Shown here in pieces: positions 35,594-44,514 of a stretch of 64,000 nt of DNA. The position numbers were made by a program, and so were the translations under genes. Where the stretch lies: assembly GCF_007991735.1 (NCBI RefSeq), contig NZ_BJYX01000010.1:62001-126000 (forward strand), read 5' to 3'. Positions within the stretch are counted from its first letter, which is position 1, and every line of letters starts with the position of its first letter. This DNA comes from Terrabacter aerolatus. Lineage in GTDB: Bacteria > Actinomycetota > Actinomycetes > Actinomycetales > Dermatophilaceae. The notes beneath the pieces were generated by a model. That model ran no database searches and was not told where the DNA came from. It was given only the letters and a program-made list of their open reading frames with translations.

Positions 35594-35629
35594 CTGTCGG
35601 CGGGGCTGTCGGCGGGGGTGTCGGCGGGG
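35594..35629. repeat. 12-bp tandem repeat
   Basis: Three copies of CTGTCGGCGGGG (the last begins with G) lie between element A and the alcohol dehydrogenase terminator. Apart from these structures the 140-base gap holds no gene. Confidence 0.8.
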
Positions 35630-35637
35630 ACGCCGAC

Positions 35638-35662
35638 GGCCGGGCCCCTGAGGGACCCGGCC
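35638..35662 (-). terminator. Probable terminator of the alcohol dehydrogenase gene
   Basis: An 11-bp stem with one mismatch (35638-35648 with 35652-35662), 35 bases after the dehydrogenase stop. A GGCATAC heptamer lies beside it at 35667. Confidence 0.55.
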
Positions 35663-35696
35663 GCACGGCATACGCCCTCGTCGGGGCGCTCGAGGA

Positions 35697-36743
35697 TCAG
35701 GCGCTGATCGTCGCGGTGTCGATGACGAAGCGGTAGCGCACGTCGCCGGCCACGACGCGGTCGTAGGCCGCGTCGACCTCGTCGGCGGAGATCTTCTCGA
35801 TCGTCGCGCCGATGCCGTGCTCGGCGCAGAAGGCGAGCATCTCGGCCGTGGCGGGGATGCCACCGATGTTCGAGCCGGCCACGACCCGGCTGCCGCCGAC
35901 GACGGCGCCGGGGGCGAAGTCGTAGTTGCCGGCGGGCAGTCCGACGTTGGCGATGACGCCGAGCGGGCGCAGCAGCCCGATGTAGGTCTGCATCGGCAGG
36001 TCGGCGCTGACGGTGTTGATGATGATGTCGAAGGTGCCCTTGAGGCCCTTCAGCACACCCTCGTCACCGGTCGCGTAGTAGTTCGTCGCGCCGAGCGCCT
36101 CGCCGTCGCCCTTCTTGGCGTCGGTGCGGCTCAGCACGCTGACCTCGGCGCCGAGGGCGGCGGCGAGCTTGACGGCCATGTGGCCGAGGCCGCCGAGACC
36201 GATGACGGCGACCTTCTTGCCGGGGCCGGCGCCCCAGCGCTTGAGCGGGGACCACACGGTGATGCCGGCGCAGAGCAGTGGAGCGGCGACGTCGAGCTCG
36301 ATGCCGTCGGGGATGCCGACCGCGAAGCGCTCGGAGACGACGACCTGCTGGGCGTAGCCACCCTTGGTCGGCTCGCCGTCGTAGCCCTTGCCGTTGTAGG
36401 TCATGACGGCGCCCTTGGAGCAGAACTGCTCCTCGCCGTTCTTGCAGAACTCGCACTCGCCGCACGAGTCGACCATGCAGCCGACGCCGACGCGGTCGCC
36501 GACCTTGTACTTCGTGACGCCGTCACCGACGGCCGACACGACACCGGCGATCTCGTGCCCGGGGACCATGGGGAAGATCGCGCTGCCCCACTCCTCGCGG
36601 ACCTGGTGGATGTCGCTGTGGCAGATGCCGGCGAACTTGATGTCGATGAGGACGTCGTCGTCGCGCAGGTCGCGGTGCTCGACGGTCCGGGCCTCGAAGG
36701 CGGCTCCGGCGCTCGGTGCGACCAGTGCAGGGGTGGAAATCAA
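35697..36743 (-). CDS. Zinc-dependent NAD(P) alcohol dehydrogenase
   Basis: A 348-residue medium-chain dehydrogenase. Catalytic zinc ligands are in GICHSDIH and GHEIAG. Structural zinc cysteines are in CGECEFCKNGEEQFC. The nucleotide loop GLGGLGHMAVKLA is near 180. It is closest in type to the YahK/cinnamyl-alcohol dehydrogenase group that reduces aldehydes, often with NADPH. The first codon is TTG with GAAGGAGACACC upstream. It stands alone between ParA and PPOX. Confidence 0.93.
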   Translation of the reverse strand: MISTPALVAPSAGAAFEARTVEHRDLRDDDVLIDIKFAGICHSDIHQVREEWGSAIFPMVPGHEIAGVVSAVGDGVTKYKVGDRVGVGCMVDSCGECEFCKNGEEQFCSKGAVMTYNGKGYDGEPTKGGYAQQVVVSERFAVGIPDGIELDVAAPLLCAGITVWSPLKRWGAGPGKKVAVIGLGGLGHMAVKLAAALGAEVSVLSRTDAKKGDGEALGATNYYATGDEGVLKGLKGTFDIIINTVSADLPMQTYIGLLRPLGVIANVGLPAGNYDFAPGAVVGGSRVVAGSNIGGIPATAEMLAFCAEHGIGATIEKISADEVDAAYDRVVAGDVRYRFVIDTATISA

Positions 36744-36847
36744 GGGGGTGTCTCCTTCGTGGTGGGTGGCGACGCTCTCAGGTCCAGCGCCGCCTCACCA
36801 CGGTTCATTCCCCGTCGCCGGGTCGTTCCGAACGGATGGGACCTCGG

Positions 36848-37675
36848 TCACAGTCTCGCGAGCAGAGACGTGGCGACGTCGCGGTAGGCCTGCGCGCCCT
36901 TGGACGAGCGGGCCGTCGACAGGATCGACCGCCCGACGGCCGGGGCCTCGGCGAAGCGCACCGTCTTGGGGATCGGCGGCTCGAGGACCGGCAGGTCGTA
37001 GCGCTCCCCCACGTCGGCGAGCACCTCGCGGGCATGGTTGCTGCGGCCGTCGAAGAGAGTCGGCAGGATGCCCCACACCTCGAGGTCGCGGTTGAGGATC
37101 TTCTGCACGTCGGCGACGGTGTCGAGCAGCTGGCCGACGCCGCGGTGGCTGAGCATCTCGCACGGCATGGGGATGATGAGGCCGTCGGCGGCGGTCAGCG
37201 CGTTGAGGGTCAGCACCCCGAGGCTGGGCGAGCAGTCGAGGAGCACGACGTCGTATGCCGTGTCGGCGCCGTCGAGGGCCGAGCGCAGGACGTACTCGCG
37301 GCCGGGTCGCGGCAGGAGCATGGCCTCGGCGCCGGCGAGGTCGATGGCGGACGGGACGAGGTCGACACCTTCCTCGCACGTGACGACGACGTCGCCGATC
37401 TCGGCGGACCCGGTGAGGACGTCGTGGACCGAGCGCTCGACGGTGTCGGGGTCGACGCCGAGGGAGAAGGTGAGGCAGGCCTGCGGGTCGAGGTCGACGA
37501 GCAGCACCCGCTGGCCCAGCTCGGCGAGAGCGGCACCGATGCTCGCCACCGACGTCGTCTTGGCGACCCCGCCCTTCTGATTGGCGAGGGCGATGACCGT
37601 GGGTCCGGCGGGTGCGTCGGTCCCGGCACCCGTGCGCGCCGTCGACGGGCCGGAGGTGCGGGTGCGGGGCGCCAT
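36848..37675 (-). CDS. Orphan ParA/Soj-family ATPase
   Basis: A 275-residue ParA-like ATPase with the deviant Walker A KGGVAKTT near residue 34, the A' motif VLLVDLDPQACL, and the Walker B VVLLDCSPSLGVL. No ParB or parS is visible nearby. It occupies the position of M. tuberculosis Rv3213c at the end of the conserved block and is therefore not the chromosomal partition ParA beside dnaA/gidB. It probably positions some other cargo. Confidence 0.9.
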   Translation of the reverse strand: MAPRTRTSGPSTARTGAGTDAPAGPTVIALANQKGGVAKTTSVASIGAALAELGQRVLLVDLDPQACLTFSLGVDPDTVERSVHDVLTGSAEIGDVVVTCEEGVDLVPSAIDLAGAEAMLLPRPGREYVLRSALDGADTAYDVVLLDCSPSLGVLTLNALTAADGLIIPMPCEMLSHRGVGQLLDTVADVQKILNRDLEVWGILPTLFDGRSNHAREVLADVGERYDLPVLEPPIPKTVRFAEAPAVGRSILSTARSSKGAQAYRDVATSLLARL

Positions 37676-37701
37676 GCGGCCCAGTGTGTCAGTTCGCCGG
37701 C

Positions 37702-38343
37702 TCAGAACGCCGAGATCGTCCGTGGGGCACGCTCGGAGCGTGACAGAGCCGACACCAGGGCTCCCTGACCGTGCCTGCCGGCGGCCAGCCGGGCCAGCAG
37801 GGTCACGACCGGCGTGAGCACCTCGTCGGGCAGGGTCGGGGCGGTGAAACCGATGCTCGCGGCGACGTCCTCGCCATGCACGACGACCTCCATCATCCGG
37901 CCGGTGAGGAAGTCGTCACGGCGCAGCGCCCAGCCCGTCCACGGGATGAGGACGGCCCGGTCGGCGGACTGCGCCTCGAGCAGCGCAGGGAGCGCCTCTC
38001 GCGCCCCGAGCACTTGGACCAGCACCTCGGCGGGGCCCAGCGCCGCCTGCTCGTCCGAGCTCGCGCGGATCGAGACGTTGACGTCGTCGTCGACGGGCGC
38101 GGCGACCCAGCGCGAGCGGGCGTAGTGCTCGTCGAGCGTGATGGCCTCGGCGGCCGGCTCGGCGGCGAGCAGCCGCGCCGCCGTGGGCGGCTGGCTCGCG
38201 AGGTGGGCGGCGAGTCCGCCGACGCTCCACTCGGGCAGCACGCTGGGCTCGTGCCAGGCCGCGGCGACGTCGTCGCGCGACAGGATCGAGATGACGTGGT
38301 CGGTGGCGGCCAGGAAGGCCGTTCGGAGGTCCGGGTCAGGCAT
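37702..38343 (-). CDS. Maleylpyruvate isomerase N-terminal (DinB-like) family protein
   Basis: A 213-residue protein with the mycothiol-dependent isomerase/DinB-like helical bundle. The VLPEWSVGGLAAHLA block holds one histidine; GEDVAASIGF and MMEVVVHGEDV hold another. Such proteins use mycothiol as a cofactor or partner. It overlaps the upstream nuclease gene by 8 bases (ATG before TGA), implying coupled translation. Function is not specified by context. Confidence 0.8.
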   Translation of the reverse strand: MPDPDLRTAFLAATDHVISILSRDDVAAAWHEPSVLPEWSVGGLAAHLASQPPTAARLLAAEPAAEAITLDEHYARSRWVAAPVDDDVNVSIRASSDEQAALGPAEVLVQVLGAREALPALLEAQSADRAVLIPWTGWALRRDDFLTGRMMEVVVHGEDVAASIGFTAPTLPDEVLTPVVTLLARLAAGRHGQGALVSALSRSERAPRTISAF

Positions 38344-39220
38344 CGTCACGCTCCACGGGGCTGCTGTCGTAACCGGCGGGCTCGAGACCGGCCCAGTCAG
38401 ACTTCTCCGGCCCCATCTGCTGGCCCTCGGGGCAGTGCGCCCGGAAGTCGCACCACGAGCAGATCGCCGAGGTCCGGGGCGCGAACCGGGTCGACTCGAC
38501 GCCGACCTGCTTGAACTCGGCGTCGGCGCGGCGCAGGTCGGAGGCGATGGACTCGGCCTCGGCGATCTTGCGCGCCAGCGACTCGTCGGTGTGCTCGTGC
38601 GCGGCGATCGTGCCGGAGGGAACGTGGTGCAGCTCGACCCGGTGGCAGGGCCGGCGGAACATGCGGGCGGCCGCGACGGCATACAGCGCGAGCGGGAGGG
38701 AGGTGCGCGCGTCGTCGTCGGTGGGCACCTGCCGGCCCGTCTTGTAGTCGACGACGACGAGCTCGCCGTCGCGGTCGTCGAGGCGGTCGATGCGGCCGGT
38801 GATGGCGACCTCGTCGGTCTTGAGCGAGACGCTGCGCTCGATGCCGACGGGCTGGTTGTCGCGGTCGCTGGCGCGGAGGTAGTCGGTGACGGCGTCACGG
38901 ACCCGGAGGCGCCACGCGGCGGACTGCTCGGGGTCGCGGAAGCCGACGTCGATCCACGACGAGCGGACGAGCTCGGCGACCCCGGCCGGCGTGCGCCGGG
39001 CCGCCGGGAGGTCCCAGAAGTCGCGGAGCGCGTTGTGGGTCGCGATGCCGACGGAGGTGTGCGCCCGTTGCGGGCGGGCCAGCGGGCGCGGGCGGTCGAG
39101 GTACTGCATGCGGTAGCGCCGCGGGCAGTCGAGCCAGGCGAGCAGCCGCGACGGAGAGCCCGAGTAGAGCGGCGTGGGCATGCCGGCGAAGGTCGTCTGC
39201 TCAGCGGGTCCCGTCGTCAC
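38336..39220 (-). CDS. RecB-family PD-(D/E)XK exonuclease with Fe-S cysteines
   Basis: A 294-residue single-domain nuclease: N-terminal Cys in DCPRRYRMQY (near 32), the nuclease core GRIDRLDDRDGELVVVDYKTG (near 140-162), and C-terminal CSWCDFRAHC (near 263). The 1+3 cysteine spacing is the AddB/Cas4-type iron-sulfur clasp. There is no helicase domain. Cas4-like stand-alone proteins are common in actinobacteria and their partners are unknown; no CRISPR is visible here. GTG start. Confidence 0.9.
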   Translation of the reverse strand: MTTGPAEQTTFAGMPTPLYSGSPSRLLAWLDCPRRYRMQYLDRPRPLARPQRAHTSVGIATHNALRDFWDLPAARRTPAGVAELVRSSWIDVGFRDPEQSAAWRLRVRDAVTDYLRASDRDNQPVGIERSVSLKTDEVAITGRIDRLDDRDGELVVVDYKTGRQVPTDDDARTSLPLALYAVAAARMFRRPCHRVELHHVPSGTIAAHEHTDESLARKIAEAESIASDLRRADAEFKQVGVESTRFAPRTSAICSWCDFRAHCPEGQQMGPEKSDWAGLEPAGYDSSPVERDDA

Positions 39221-39272
39221 GCCGACACCCTACGACCCGCACCCGACATCGACCGGACGACATCCACACGCC

Positions 39273-40211
39273 TCAGCGCGACGCGCCCGCGACCTGCGCG
39301 AGTCGCGCTGCGGCGGCGTGGAACTCGCGCTCGAGCACGTCGACGACCTCGGCCACCGACGTCACGGAGCGGATGGCCTGCAGCCCCTGGCCCGCCGCCC
39401 ACAGCTGCGACCACCGCTTCGCCTCGCCGACCCCGACGTCGTAGTCGCGCACCGCGTCGCTGCCGAGGCGGTCGGGGTCGAGACCGTGCGCCACGAGGCT
39501 CGGGCGCAGCCACGACGCGTCGGCCCCCGTGATGCCGTCGCTGACGACGAGGTCGTCCGGGCCGTGGTCGATGACCATCTGCTTGTACTCCTCGGCCGCC
39601 CGGCTCTCGGTGGTGGCGAGGAACCGCGTGCCCATGTAGACGAGGTCGGCGCCGGCCGCCACGGCACCGGCGACACCGGCGCCGTCCGCGATGCCGCCCC
39701 CGACGGTGACGAGGCCGTCGAAGAGGTCCCGGACGGCCGAGACGAACGCGAAGGGCGACAGGTGCCCCGTGTGGCCACCGGCGCCGGCGCTGACGCACGC
39801 GAGGCCGTCGACGCCGGCCTCGACCGCCTTGCGCGCCAGCCCGAGGTCGATGACGTCGGCGACGACGAGGCCGCCGTAGCCCTTGACCGTCTCCATGACC
39901 GGTCGGGGCGACCCGAGCGCGGTGATGACGACGGGCGGGCGGTGCTCCGCGACGAGGGCGAGGTCGTCGGCGAGCCTCGTGTTGGTGCGGTGGGTGATGA
40001 GGTTGACCGCCCAGGGTCCGGTGCCGGCAGCGGCGGCGATGGCGCCCAGCCACTCGTCGAGCTCCCCGGCGCTGCGGCAGTTCTGGGTCGGCAGCACCCC
40101 GAGGACGCCCGCCCGGGCCGCCGCGGCGACGAGCTCGGGACCGGACACGAGGAACATCGGCGCCGCGACGACCGGGAGGCGCAGCGAGCGCAGCAGCTCC
40201 TCCCGCGTCAC
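39273..40211 (-). CDS. Nitronate monooxygenase / enoyl-reductase-like FMN protein
   Basis: A 312-residue TIM-barrel flavoprotein (LPVVAAPMFLVSGPELV, CVSAGAGGHTGHLS, VTVGGGIADG, DLVYMGTRFLAT), typical of NAD(P)H-dependent nitronate monooxygenase or quinone-reductase members. The GTG start overlaps the acyl-CoA ligase stop (GTGA). It is the last gene of the leftward catabolic operon. Substrate may be an acyl or aromatic intermediate rather than a nitronate. Confidence 0.88.
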   Translation of the reverse strand: MTREELLRSLRLPVVAAPMFLVSGPELVAAAARAGVLGVLPTQNCRSAGELDEWLGAIAAAAGTGPWAVNLITHRTNTRLADDLALVAEHRPPVVITALGSPRPVMETVKGYGGLVVADVIDLGLARKAVEAGVDGLACVSAGAGGHTGHLSPFAFVSAVRDLFDGLVTVGGGIADGAGVAGAVAAGADLVYMGTRFLATTESRAAEEYKQMVIDHGPDDLVVSDGITGADASWLRPSLVAHGLDPDRLGSDAVRDYDVGVGEAKRWSQLWAAGQGLQAIRSVTSVAEVVDVLEREFHAAAARLAQVAGASR

Positions 40212-41932
40212 GGCGAGGCTTCAGGCCGACGCAGCAGGCGCTTGAGCACCTTGCCGACCGCGTTGCGGGGCAGCTCGTCGCGCACCTCGAGCCGTTCGGG
40301 GAGCTTGAACGAGGCGATGCTCCGCCCCCGCAGCCACCCGACGAGCTCGTCGAGCGTCAGGCTCGCGCCCGGACGCAGCACGACGACGGCCGCGACGCGC
40401 TCACCGAGCCGTTCGTCCGGGTCGCCGATGACGGCCACGTCGGCGACCGCGGGGTGGTCCGCGATGAGGCCCTCGAGCTCGGCCGGGGCGATGTTCATGC
40501 CGCCGCGGATCACCTGGTCGCGGGCCCGGTCGAGGTAGCGGAGGTACTGCCCCCGCTCCCCCGCGATCTCGAAGAGGTCACCGGTGCGGAGGTAGCCGCG
40601 GTCGTCGAACGGGCTCGGCAGCTGCTCGCCGTGGAGGTAGCCGGCGAAGACGCTCGGGCCGCTGATGTGCAGCTCGCCCGGGTGCCCGGGCTCGGTGACC
40701 TCCTCGCCCGTCACGATGTCGACGAGCCGGGTGTCGGTCCACTCCCCGGCCCGCGTCGACCACGTCACGCCTGGCGCCCCGAACCGGGGGAAGAACTGCG
40801 CCCGCTCGTCCGGGTCGGGGAAGTCCACCGGGCTCGACAGCAGCCCGATCCCCTCGTTGGACCCGAAGAAGTTGATGACGCTGATGCCACGCCGCTCCTG
40901 CCACCCGCGGACCATGGCCGGCTGCAGCGGCGCCGAGCCGGAGCCGATCCGGGTCAGGCTGCTGACGTCGACCGACGCCATGAGCTCCTCGTTGCCGAGC
41001 AGCATCCAGAGCAGCGCGGGCGGCGCGCACGTGTAGGTGACGCGCTCGTGCGCCACCTGCCCGAGGAAGGTCGGCAGGTCGAAGGGATGGTGCTGCACGA
41101 GGACGCACCCCGTGAGCAGCCACGGCAGGAACATCCCGCTGATGCCGGCCATGTTGATCATCGGGAAGGGGTTGAGCAGCACGTCGTCGACGGTGACCTG
41201 CGGAGCCTCTGTGGTCGCGACGCCGACGGCGAGCCAGTCCATGTGGCAGCGGGGCACGCCCTTCGGCGCGCTCTCCGTCCCCGACGTCCAGCAGATCGTC
41301 ACGGCGTCGTTGGCCTCGTTGGGGTCCTCGGCGGCGTAGGCCTCCACCGCGTCCCGGTCCGCGTCGGTGGCCGGGGCCGGGTTCCAGACGCGGACCCCGA
41401 TGGGCACCTCGGCCGTCTCGCGCTCGGGGCCGTAGGCGACGACCGCGCGCACCGAGTCGACGTCGGCGAGCGCCGTGGCCGCCTCCTCGGCGAGGGCTCG
41501 CTCCCCGAACCGCGCACAGCTGAGGTATGCCGTCACGCCCGCTCGGGCGCACATCGTGGCCACCTCGCGCTCCCGCAGCTGCACGGGCAGCGGCGAGACG
41601 ACGACCCCGAGGCGCCAGGCCGCGAGGTAGGCCTCGACGAGCTCGACGGTGTTGGGCAGCTGCACCCCGAGCACGTCCCCGCGGCCGAGGCCGAGCGAGA
41701 GGAGCCGAGCGGCGAGCGCCGTGACCTCGGCGTCGAGCTCGTGCCAGGTCAGGCGGCGTGGCGGCGAGCCGAGCAGTGCCTCCCGGTTGGCGGGGTCGAC
41801 GACGGCGAGCGCCGGGCCCCGGGCGCGGACCCGGTCGGCGAAGAGCCCGTCGAGGGTCTGCTCGCCCCACCACCCCCTCGAGCGGTAGTCGGCGACCTTC
41901 TCCGGCGGGTGCAGACCGCGGGCCAGCGGCAT
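40208..41932 (-). CDS. AMP-dependent acyl-CoA synthetase/ligase
   Basis: A 574-residue ANL enzyme. The P-loop TICWTSGTESAPKGVP is near 212. The adenylate motif YLRTGDLFEI and hinge RYLDRARDQVIRGGMNI lie near 455-485. The catalytic lysine is in RNAVGKVLKRL near the C-terminus. It activates a carboxylic acid via an acyl-AMP. Together with the thiolase and the oxygenase relic this suggests breakdown of an aromatic or terpenoid acid. It starts six bases after the HxlR stop. Confidence 0.92.
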   Translation of the reverse strand: MPLARGLHPPEKVADYRSRGWWGEQTLDGLFADRVRARGPALAVVDPANREALLGSPPRRLTWHELDAEVTALAARLLSLGLGRGDVLGVQLPNTVELVEAYLAAWRLGVVVSPLPVQLREREVATMCARAGVTAYLSCARFGERALAEEAATALADVDSVRAVVAYGPERETAEVPIGVRVWNPAPATDADRDAVEAYAAEDPNEANDAVTICWTSGTESAPKGVPRCHMDWLAVGVATTEAPQVTVDDVLLNPFPMINMAGISGMFLPWLLTGCVLVQHHPFDLPTFLGQVAHERVTYTCAPPALLWMLLGNEELMASVDVSSLTRIGSGSAPLQPAMVRGWQERRGISVINFFGSNEGIGLLSSPVDFPDPDERAQFFPRFGAPGVTWSTRAGEWTDTRLVDIVTGEEVTEPGHPGELHISGPSVFAGYLHGEQLPSPFDDRGYLRTGDLFEIAGERGQYLRYLDRARDQVIRGGMNIAPAELEGLIADHPAVADVAVIGDPDERLGERVAAVVVLRPGASLTLDELVGWLRGRSIASFKLPERLEVRDELPRNAVGKVLKRLLRRPEASP

Positions 41933-41938
41933 GGCCGG

Positions 41939-42943
41939 CTACCGCGCCCCTCGTCGGGCCGAACGCGGGACGATCTCGATGTCGCTGCCGTGGAGGTCGG
42001 CCGAGCACTGGTCGCAGGCGAGCGCGACCCCGAGCGGCGCCTCGCACGGCACGTGCTGCTGGACGAGCGCAGGGCCCTCCTCGGCGGCATACCAGTGCTG
42101 CGCCCAGTCGATGGCGACGGCGACGACGGGGTAGAAGGCGTGCCCCTTGGCGGTGAGGTGGTACTCCGCACGGCCCACGCGTCCGGGACCGCGCCGGCCC
42201 CGGGCCTCGAGCACGCCGATGTCGCAGAAGGCCCTCAGCCGGTCGGCGACGAGCGCCGGCGGCGCGCCCAGCGCGTCGACGAAGTCACCGAAGCGCGTCA
42301 GCCCCCGCAGGGACGCACCGATGAGGGCCGAGGACCAGCGGTTGCCGAAGATCGACATCGTCTCGGGGAAGAGGCCCGCGGAGGAGCGGTCGGCCCGCGC
42401 GTCCGACCGTCTCCGGGTGGCCGAGTCCGGGACGGACCGCTCCCACGACCCACTCGGGCCCCACTCGGCGTGCACGGTGCTCGAGGGCACGGCCCCACGG
42501 CATACGCGGCAGGTCAGGTCGGGGGCGAAGTCCTGCCCGCACAGGGCGTGCCGCATGGCCGGGAGGGTCTGCGCGTGACCGGGGACCCACTGGCGCTCCC
42601 AGTCCCAGATCGCGATCGTGACGGGCCACAGCCCGCGGCCCCGCGGCGTCAGGACGTACTCGGCTCGCACCGGTCGGTCCTGGTAGACGACGCGGCGCAG
42701 CACACCCTCGCGTTCCATCGTCGCGAGCCTGGAGGTGAGCACCGCGTTGGAGATGGCGAGCTCGTCGAGGAACTGGCCGTACCGGGTCGTGCCGCGCAAC
42801 GCGCGCTGGAGGATGAGCAGGGTCCACTCGTCGCCGAGCAGGCCCAGCATGCGGCCGATGGCGTTCGTCGTCCCGGGCTCGAGCCGGGTGGGCGCGGTGC
42901 CGAGGTCGACCTCGTCGACCACGGGCTCAGAGATCGATGGCAT
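41939..42943 (-). CDS. Double HxlR-type transcriptional regulator
   Basis: A 334-residue protein with two complete HxlR winged-helix units, about residues 20-145 (LLGDEWTLLILQRALRGTTRYGQF) and 185-325 (IFGNRWSSALIGASLRGLTRFGDF). Each unit ends in a cysteine pair (CRVC near 147, CDQC near 307), perhaps metal- or redox-sensing. HxlR proteins normally have one domain and dimerise, so this one may be an intramolecular dimer. It sits inside the operon and overlaps the carotenoid-oxygenase 3' end by 17 bases, so it probably controls this pathway. Confidence 0.85.
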   Translation of the reverse strand: MPSISEPVVDEVDLGTAPTRLEPGTTNAIGRMLGLLGDEWTLLILQRALRGTTRYGQFLDELAISNAVLTSRLATMEREGVLRRVVYQDRPVRAEYVLTPRGRGLWPVTIAIWDWERQWVPGHAQTLPAMRHALCGQDFAPDLTCRVCRGAVPSSTVHAEWGPSGSWERSVPDSATRRRSDARADRSSAGLFPETMSIFGNRWSSALIGASLRGLTRFGDFVDALGAPPALVADRLRAFCDIGVLEARGRRGPGRVGRAEYHLTAKGHAFYPVVAVAIDWAQHWYAAEEGPALVQQHVPCEAPLGVALACDQCSADLHGSDIEIVPRSARRGAR

Positions 42944-44444
42944 CCGCTGCCGTCTCCGCCGTGCTCCACCGGCGCAGCTCCAACCCGGGTGCCCAGGTCG
43001 AGTGGGTGCCGCTCGAGATCCGCTCCGGCAGGCGCAGCTTGCAGACCGGGCCGTCCGCGACCCGGGCCGCGTCGAACACGACGCAGTAGGACGCGTCGGC
43101 GTTCATGTCGGTCGTCAGGGTCACGAGATAGCCGTCGTCCTCGCCGGTGCAGCCGACACGGGGCGCCATCGCGGTCTCGCTGCCGAAGACGTTCTCGCCG
43201 AAGGAGTACCGCTCCTCGCTCCCGGTGTGCAGGTCGTGCTTGACGAGGCCGTCGAAGAGGAACCAGGCGGGCTTGCCGGTGGCGGCGTAGGCGTAGCGGT
43301 ACTTCCCGCCGGCGTAGGCGCCGTTCATCATCCCGAACTCGGTGATGCTCTCGGAGAGCGGCTCCTCCTTGACGAGGCCGGTGCGCAGGTCCAGCCGCCA
43401 GCGGTGCAACCGGGCCTGCATGCGGTCGAGGGCGAGGAAGCGGAAGGCCCGCTCCCACCGGTTGCCCATGCCGTTGTCCTGCGGCTCGGGGTCGCCCTGG
43501 AAGAAGCCGTCGAGGACGATCTCGTCACCGTCCTCGTAGGCGTTGACGAAGTGCAGGACGTAGGTCGGGTCGGCCTCGAACCAGCGGATGTCGCTCGTCT
43601 GCCCGCGCCGCGGGACGACGGCGAAGCGGCTCGGCATCTCGCGGTGGAAGCGCGCGACGTGGGCGCCCTTGGCGAGGGCCTCGGGCTCCCAGAAGAGCGG
43701 GAAGTCGCCCAGGACGACGTAGTTCTCGGTGAAGGCCATGTCGTGCGGCAGTCGCGGCCCCGGCAGCGGGACGTCGACGTAGTGGACGAGGTCGTCGGCC
43801 TCGTCGACGACGCCGTAGTGCATGTACGGCGCGTCCTTGCTGTAGTTGAAGAAGAGCAGCTCACCCGTGCGGTCGTCGACCTTGGGGTGCGCGGAGACGC
43901 CCCAGTCGACGGGAAAGCGGCCGTTCCACGTCACCTTGCCGAGGGTCTCGGCCGACATCGGGTCGAGCCGGTAGAGGTCGCCGCACTGGTAGAAGCTCGT
44001 CAGCGCCGTGCCGCGGTGCACGACGACGTCGGTCGACGACGCGTCCTTCATCTGGCGACGCGCGCCCCAGCCGTCCTCACGGAGGGCGAGGTAGGGCGGC
44101 TCGGCGAGCCCGGCCCACAGCGACTGCCCGGCCTCCTGCTCGGCGAGGAGGCCGTCGGTGCGGACGAATCTGTTGCGGTAGAAGGCCTTTCCGTCGCGGA
44201 AGCCGACCACGTGGACCATCCCGTCACCGTCGAACGGGTGATAGTGCTTGAGCGACGGGTGGACCGGGTTCTCGGTGTTGCGCAGGTAGACCCCGTCGAG
44301 GTCCGCCGGTACCTCCCCCTCGACGATCTCGAGGTCGTCGGCCCGGAACTCGGTGGTCTGCGGCCTCCACGGACCCGTGCGCTAGGGATGGGCGTCGTCC
44401 GCGGGCAGCGTCGAGAGCATCCGACCGACGATGTCGACATCCAT
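42927..44444 (-). pseudogene. Carotenoid oxygenase / lignostilbene dioxygenase-like gene with amber codon
   Basis: Full length would be 505 codons. A start ATG at 44444 (GGAGGCCCGG upstream) opens MDVDIVGRMLSTLPADDAHP. Codon 21 is TAG (44384-44382), and the same frame continues RTGPWRPQTTEF with the conserved DLDGVYLRNTENPVHP. The sense codon lost is probably Tyr. The four iron-binding histidines are intact near residues 186, 234, 298 and 481. Restart at ATG 44219 would delete about 75 residues, including a conserved strand. The family cleaves carotenoid or stilbene double bonds with non-heme iron. Because the rest is undamaged, the lesion is recent, a sequencing error, or read-through. Confidence 0.8.
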
Positions 44445-44514
44445 CCGGGCCTCCTTGGCTCGCAGTGGTTCTCAGTGGTGCTCGAGTGTTCTCTGGTGAT
44501 CTCGGACGTGCTGG

